Source: Diplonema japonicum (lineage: Eukaryota; Euglenozoa; Diplonemea; Diplonemida; Diplonemidae). From it: a stretch of 64,000 nt of DNA. Below the pieces are notes generated by a model. The model was not told where the DNA came from and searched no databases. It worked only from the letters and a program-made list of their open reading frames with translations. The first letter of the stretch is position 1. Every line of letters begins with the position of its first letter. A program made the position numbers and the translations under genes. Shown here one piece after another: positions 60,101 to 64,000 of this stretch. The stretch is from positions 710,001 through 774,000 of the forward strand of contig OZ025661.1 in assembly GCA_964019335.1 (NCBI GenBank), in the 5' to 3' direction.

Positions 60101-61329
60101 TGGGCAATGGGTGGCTGCGTGCGGGTATCCTTGCGCTACGACGCTGCGGACTGCAGGGGTGGACGACGCAGGAAGGCTTCAGGAAGTACGACACCTTCGA
60201 GCTACTGACTGCCTCGCCCAAAGTAGCACCGTGGCACGCGTTCCTGGTGGAGTTCAGAACTGCCCTTCCCGGCAGGGTCACGCGTTCGTCGCCGGACGTG
60301 GATAAGCGGAAGGCGGCCGTGGAGGCTCTGGCTGCCCTTCCACCGGGTATCCATGCCTATACGGATGGTTCTGTCGTACGGGACCGCCAGAGGTGGAGGG
60401 GCGGCGCCGGGGTCTACTTGCAGCTCCCCCGCCCCCACGAACCCGTGTCCGAGAGCTTCGGCGTCAGCAATTTCTGCTCTTCCTTTCGGGCGGAGGGTCT
60501 GGCTGTCAAGGTGGCTCTGGACATGGTGGCCGCGCTCCGGAGCGAGCACCCCACGTTGGCAGACAGCCGGCTGTCGATCTGTACCGACTCGCTCTCTCTC
60601 CTTGATCAGCTGAGGGCAGGTCCTTCGCGGCAGAGGGAGAGGCTCGACCACGAGACCTGGGAACTGCTGGTGGCCGCGGCACGTGCACAAGGTGCACCAG
60701 TCATTCTCCAGTTTGTGCCGTCCCACTGCGGGGTTCCTGGCAACGAGGCGGCAGACAGGCTGGCCGGGGAGGGCACGAAGCGCGAGCTGACTCGCCCCTC
60801 TCTCGACTACAGGTCGGTCAGGGCCCTGGTCCGTCGCCAGATTCAGCAGAGGTCTGCGGTCATTGTCGGGGAGGTGGCCCCGAGGTACGCGAGGGCCACG
60901 GGGCTCCGAGCGGCGTGCTTCCCCCAGTCCCTCCCCAGGCTAGCGGAGACGGTCATCTCGCGGCTGAGGGTAGGGCACTCCGCTCTCTTCTTCGGCTTCC
61001 TGCAGGCGGCTGGACCGAACAGGAAGAAGGCTGAGCTCAGCTGCCCAGCGTGTGGAGCAAAGATGTCCAGGGAGCACGTTGTTGGGGGGTGCGCTGTGGT
61101 TGGACGGGGTTCGCTCGACGCTCCCAATGGACGCCCCTCGCTGGTGGAGTGCCTGTCAAAACGCGTGACGCAGGTATTCACCCTCATCGCCGACTCTGGC
61201 TTGCTTGACTGGGCCAGATCCGGGGTCTTCACGTCGCCGTCTGCGGCAACGGCAGGTACCGCTGCCCCTTCGTTCATCCCGCCGGCTGTCTCCCTTGACG
61301 CCGGCCCTGCGGCCCCCGTGTTGCGCTGA
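57163..61329 (+). CDS. LINE 2 ORF2: variant 2A-like start, AP endonuclease, reverse transcriptase, RNase H
   Basis: 1388 residues from the ATG at 57163; the frame opens at 57118 with TTG. The N-terminus reads LLGLLGLVETNPGP, a 2A-like motif in which the usual Asp is Leu, so skipping may be weak or absent. AP endonuclease motifs: LSWNCNGLAAKW, IIMIQETHL, AGDFNAHHSSWD, GSDHSPVSF. Reverse transcriptase: SAAGDDGIFAEML, LLFDFSSAFDLVQH, GVPQGSVLGPVLY, YADD at 703-706. RNase H: HAYTDGSV, CTDSLSL, GNEAADRLA. The last motif is a CCHC finger (CPACGAKMSREHVVGGC). It is the intact relative of the truncated copy at 48175. ORF1 ends 141 bases upstream in another frame. Confidence 0.94.
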   Translation: MSARDLLGLLGLVETNPGPPKKLPPPKPKGLRVLSWNCNGLAAKWSTVSYHAVLLTLDIIMIQETHLREGHETPYLPGYTSYRRDRTTPVTDGSATRGGGVITYVRDCLASEEAPFVLPEGDSVTERLDVRISCVKRVPVTLSNVYLTPVSISRGTRDPEYLRPGSLPVGKNTIVAGDFNAHHSSWDAKVTTPNERGNVVRDWLDTHGYTVYNNRDEPTRDSPPRVLDLVVGRCAELEPRTLGTWGSDHSPVSFRLPLEDAYCSERPCPTWNFKKARWDDFTAAAAALLTKIDTKAHIDSFTKEVTEALLHAADDHIPLCGVRRGPTPWWTAELEDAFEERNALRDRFLKSAETEDDSVAAVYKAKVKEVNQLMTESKRAAWGEMAADLSRSKDLGSAFRAVKKLDGRHRRPHLPILEGRFVTDKAKADRLGAHFGKLYGQGGDGDAVDVAPSTNVLGCHAFTVYDLTRGLGRMKTRSAAGDDGIFAEMLLHLDQPSLGVLLLLLNRSWQAGIVPGAWKKGVIVPVAKAGKDATLLASYRPICLTSCLCKLLERMIEERLTFLLDSSASGVEGLHDSQAGFRRGRSTEEQVASLTGCLSRNKDSRRLSAALLFDFSSAFDLVQHEALLGMMRRKGIPEPFVEWTRSFLCGRTAAVTVGRSRGSTTKVRRGVPQGSVLGPVLYTIYVDELARLLVGMADLSVLYADDVAVVVSAGQGDLAGLERGAQAVMDAVEGWCGRRGMLLSSSKSQAVCVPYQKRLNVYFSSSRVPLCPGAFQDPVLNLGVGVCGTLSGVRELSGFRVVEAGGKRSFDIPAAIRRSDIGYMAARPLPLCGSAKYLGVTVDSGLTFDEHAGDVLRSADKRLRVLRLLSGTTWGCKKATLRSLYLTYVLPLLRYCMGVYFARLRDSRVEELVGLHQRAAVLISGCWHGSGTAKVVAEAGLLPLRQMAEGAAAVLTAKSFCWRTSPVHREVLEQKRMTGMGNGWLRAGILALRRCGLQGWTTQEGFRKYDTFELLTASPKVAPWHAFLVEFRTALPGRVTRSSPDVDKRKAAVEALAALPPGIHAYTDGSVVRDRQRWRGGAGVYLQLPRPHEPVSESFGVSNFCSSFRAEGLAVKVALDMVAALRSEHPTLADSRLSICTDSLSLLDQLRAGPSRQRERLDHETWELLVAAARAQGAPVILQFVPSHCGVPGNEAADRLAGEGTKRELTRPSLDYRSVRALVRRQIQQRSAVIVGEVAPRYARATGLRAACFPQSLPRLAETVISRLRVGHSALFFGFLQAAGPNRKKAELSCPACGAKMSREHVVGGCAVVGRGSLDAPNGRPSLVECLSKRVTQVFTLIADSGLLDWARSGVFTSPSAATAGTAAPSFIPPAVSLDAGPAAPVLR

Positions 61330-62068
61330 AGTGAGTAGGGTGAGATCAACATTTCAATTCTTTTAGTGCTTACGTTCCCTTCCCCTCTCTTCCACTCCCT
61401 CTCATCCTTTTCTTTATCATCATCCGGCGTCTGGCCTTTCTCTTACCAGTATGCCCGTCCCCTTTTAAACTTTTAAATTTTTAAAATTAACATCCTCTTG
61501 TTATCGTGTGCCCTGACATTGTAGTCAAAAACGGATGGCCCGGCCTACTCTGAAGTTGCCCAGATGAGTCCTCTCATCTTCGCACGAACGAGTGTGGTAC
61601 GGCCATCCCCTCCCCCCGCCAGCCGGAGTGCAGCGGGGAGAGCAAATGCTTCCCCTATCATCCCCATGCGCACACGCACACTCGCTTCCCCTTTTGATTT
61701 TGAGAGATTTTACTCTCACCCTTTCATGTTTCGCTCAATGGAGCAAATCCCTCTCGAGGGGGCGACCGGGGCCAGTTCCGGTCACCAGAGGTCCCAGTTG
61801 AGAAAAACGACGAACTGGGGTCAAGGTCCCCGTCCGAGTCACGTAGGTCTACGCGGCTTGGAATTAAAGTAATTCAGCCCTCTTCGGCTGTTCCAAACAG
61901 GTGCACGGGTTGGCGGAGTCCACAGCTCCATCTGATTGCAGAAGAACTGGTCTTCGCCCTCCCTGTAATATTTCCATGCTTCCCTTCACCTTTCCCCTTC
62001 CCAGGTGTTGCTCCCCCATGGTGGCACCTATTGGTATTTTGAAAAAAAAAAAAAAACCACAGGTTTTT
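61330..62068 (+). other. Region downstream of LINE 2 ORF2
   Basis: Probably 3' untranslated sequence of the element. Contains a short stem GACCGG … CCGGTC near 61764. No gene recognised. Confidence 0.5.
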
Positions 62069-62540
62069 AGGGGTCGAATACACACACACACATGAAAATG
62101 TAAGCCCGACCCGAGTGTGTGTGGTGGCTGCTCACCTCCCAGTGGTGGCCCTGGGCAACGTGCACGCAAGGTGCACGGCCAAGAGGCAGCTTCCCTCTTG
62201 TTGTGTGGGGTGAGTCGTGTGGTGACGCTGGACCCCTGGCCGAGCAAAACGAGGGGGGTGGCTGGAGCGAAGACGGTCTGTTTGGCACAAGCCGCTATTA
62301 AGGGGTCCGATTACACACACACATGAACATGTAGACGAACGCGGTGTGTGTGGTGGCTGCCCACCTCCACGGTGGTGGTCCCTGGGCAACGCGCAGGTGG
62401 TGAAGGTTGCGCGGCTGAGAGGCAGCTCGAGAGGAGGAGCAGGGGAACGGTGTTGCGTTGGGCGGCCGAGGGCCGGAGCCGGAGCGCCGTGTTGGATGGC
62501 ATCCCCTGGGGAAGCCTCCTGCACGCCAGAACGAGGACCG
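62069..62540 (+). repeat. Two diverged tandem units of about 230 bases
   Basis: Unit 1 starts at about 62069 (GGGGTCGAATACACACACAC) and unit 2 at 62302 (GGGGTCCGATTACACACACA). Both continue with GTGTGTGTGGTGGCTGC and CCCTGGGCAACG(T/C)GCA. A weaker third start (GGGGTTCGATTTC) is near 62698. Function unknown. Confidence 0.7.
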
Positions 62541-63595
62541 GATCCGGAGACGCCGTTTGATGGTTTTCCTGGGGAAGCTGACCTGAACGCCCGAGCGAAG
62601 TGGCCTGAGCGTGGGGAGCACTGTTTGCCGACAGAAAACAAGATTAATGCAAAATGTCCAGAGTGCGCAACAGTGTTTTCCACGTGAGGGGTTCGATTTC
62701 AAAGTGGGTCCTCCAGCCACCAGAGTTGTAGGCTGGGTTCCCGCGGAGAGAGAATCGGAGCGGAGGCGTCAAGTACGGTGGACCACCTCAAGGGATGTAA
62801 GTCCATTGTGTGACACAGTCTCTCGGTGAAGGTCCGACTTCTGGTGGGTAGGCAGGCAGAACCGTATAGGGGTGTAAGGAACACCATTGTGTGACCTGTC
62901 GCACACGGGGAAAGCCCAAGGCCGGTGGGTTATCTGCCAACGTGTCCCCCTCCTCTACTTCGCCTCTCACAACCTCTTCCTCCCCGCTGACGATTGACTC
63001 CACAGCACTCGCCGGCCTACCTGGTGCGCCCGCGTCATTACGCGATAGGGAGTCTCGTTGGAAAAACATCTTTCGCAGCTGAGAAGGGGGGTTTTTTTTT
63101 TTAGAAATAGTAACCAGTAATTCTTTTTTCCCCCTCCCCCATTGGTTTCCCTTTCTTTTTATTTTCCCTACCAGGCTCCTTTTCTAGTTATGCATTCCTC
63201 CCTTCTTTGTGGAAGTTGAGTTCTGAACTTGACTTTTCCTTTTACATTTCCTTTTTCAAATTTATATTTTAGGCTCCCACAGCCCAACAAAACCAGCAGA
63301 TGGTGGGGTCCCTGTGGCTGGATAAATCAAAATTAGGGATCTCATCGCCGTCCTTTAATATTTGGGGTTGTCTTTATTTGGTGACAGCCGAAGCCTTCGA
63401 GGCCCAAGAGCTGCGTGGCGGGGGAATGGGGAAAAATAAGAAAGGTGGATGTCGGGGGCCCAGGAAAATATACAAGAGGTCGAGCAAACGAGCAAGAGGT
63501 CCCCCCCGATATGGCTCAGTAAGAGAGACTGTTTTAACCTTCCCTTCCCAATTTTTATGGTTTCAACTTTCTCCGCCCCCCATCCCCCCCCCGCC
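62541..63595. other. Unassigned region upstream of the tRNA cluster
   Basis: Contains two CCATTGTGTGAC words (62803 and 62883), each near a GGTGGGT. No gene recognised; may be LINE 3' sequence. Confidence 0.45.
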
Positions 63596-63636
63596 TGGTA
63601 GTGGAATAATTATTATTATTATTAAAAGTATTTCCG
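63596..63636 (+). repeat. LINE 3' tail: GTGGAA, ATT repeats, AAAAGTATTTCCG (copy 3)
   Basis: TGGTAGTGGAATA, ATT units, then AAAAGTATTTCCG. It ends three bases before the tRNA-Tyr gene. Confidence 0.85.
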
Positions 63637-63639
63637 AAG

Positions 63640-63722
63640 CCTCTCGTAGCTCAATTGGTAGAGCGCGCGACTGTAGAATAATAGCCATCGCGCGGCCGCT
63701 GGTTCGATTCCGGCCGAGAGGA
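63640..63722 (+). tRNA. tRNA-Tyr (GTA) with a short intron
   Basis: Acceptor CCTCTCG pairs with CGAGAGG, discriminator A. D arm GCTCAATTGGTAGAGC, anticodon stem CGCGA/TCGCG, T arm GCTGGTTCGATTCCGGC. The anticodon loop is 17 bases instead of 7, so about 10 bases (within AGAATAATAGCCA) form an intron just 3' of the anticodon GTA. Followed by TTTTTT. Kinetoplastid tRNA-Tyr carries a similarly short intron. Confidence 0.93.
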
Positions 63723-63807
63723 TTTTTTGGATGTCAGAAGAGGAATTTCTGATATAAGTGCACTTTAAACAAAAAAAAGTGTTTACTTCCCGCCCGGCGA
63801 TTGTAAC

Positions 63808-63878
63808 GCGTAAATGGTCTAGTGGTAGAATGGCTCCCTGCCACGGAGTCGGCCCGGGTTCGATTCCCGGTTTACGCA
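63808..63878 (+). tRNA. tRNA-Gly (GCC), second copy
   Basis: Identical over all 71 bases to the gene at 38014, with the same CGATTGTAAC upstream word and a TTTTTT terminator. Confidence 0.97.
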
Positions 63879-63950
63879 TTTTTTAATCCCTATCATAAAA
63901 TGGTGGTGAAAAAAGGTGGGCAAGTAAAAAAGGGAAGACGGGAAAAAAGA

Positions 63951-64000
63951 AGGGCACGCCCGGGTTCGAACCAGGGACCAATCGGACTGCAGCCGAACGC
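63951..64000 (-). tRNA. tRNA-Cys (GCA), partial, runs off the window
   Basis: On the minus strand the last 50 bases read as the 3' part of a tRNA: anticodon loop CTGCAGT (anticodon GCA), T arm CCTGGTTCGAACCCGGG, acceptor end CGTGCCC and discriminator T, which suits Cys, followed by a T run after two further bases. The 5' half lies beyond position 64000. Confidence 0.85.

Larger units (their letters stand above)
54797..63636 (+). mobile_element. LINE-type retrotransposon 2, full-length coding capacity
   Basis: ORF1 (54823-57021) and ORF2 (57163-61329) are both intact. The region is GC-rich compared with its surroundings. The 3' limit is uncertain: no tail follows ORF2 closely, but an ATT tail of the matching type ends at 63636, which would give a 2.3-kb 3' region. 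Alternatively the element ends soon after 61329 and the distal tail belongs to another copy. Confidence 0.75.

Overview
The window looks like a gene-containing but repeat-rich nuclear contig of a unicellular eukaryote, and I think a euglenozoan, possibly a diplonemid, is the best fit. The evidence is indirect. Every host protein gene I can support (eleven) lies on the + strand, as expected for long one-way transcription units. Several start codons sit just behind pyrimidine tracts ending in AG, which would suit spliced-leader trans-splicing. The LINEs resemble the ingi/L1Tc group, one carrying a canonical 2A-like peptide, and the tRNA-Tyr has a short intron. No spliced-leader RNA or rRNA gene is present to settle this. 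The standard genetic code holds, with TAA, TAG and TGA all used as stops.

Region 1-14 kb is a block of closely spaced genes: a site-1-protease-like subtilase, a mitochondrial carrier of the ATP-Mg/Pi type, ribosomal protein uS2/RPSA, a spliced gene ending in a GAS2-related (GAR-like) domain, a metacaspase-like protein with an altered active site, an EF-hand-like coiled-coil protein, an unknown beta-rich protein, and a small spliced gene. Region 14-34 kb alternates three genes (an unknown membrane protein with a GVSVTRA motif, and two related PH-like/PDZ proteins) with homopolymers, several dispersed repeat families, remnants of tyrosine-recombinase elements, a piggyBac-like element and a foldback element. 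Region 34-41 kb holds a seven-exon SAPS-domain (PP6 regulatory subunit) gene, a tRNA-Gly and a membrane adenylyl cyclase. Region 41-48 kb is almost all transposon debris, including two more piggyBac-like elements.

Region 48-63.6 kb is a head-to-tail cluster of LINE-type retrotransposons: a 5'-truncated copy, a copy with intact ORF1 and ORF2 (canonical 2A at the ORF2 N-terminus), a 3' fragment, and a second copy with intact ORF1 and ORF2 (variant 2A). Three 3' ends share an ATT-repeat tail plus AAAAGTATTTCCG, and one of them abuts a tRNA-Tyr gene. The last 400 bases hold tRNA-Tyr, tRNA-Gly and a partial tRNA-Cys.

Two features recur throughout. Long A and T homopolymers (up to 64 A in a row) fill intergenic space and also the introns. 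Introns are GT-AG, often starting GTATG, and break reading frames that are otherwise continuous, so ORF-only annotation misses exons. All functional calls come from reading motifs by eye; no database search was run.
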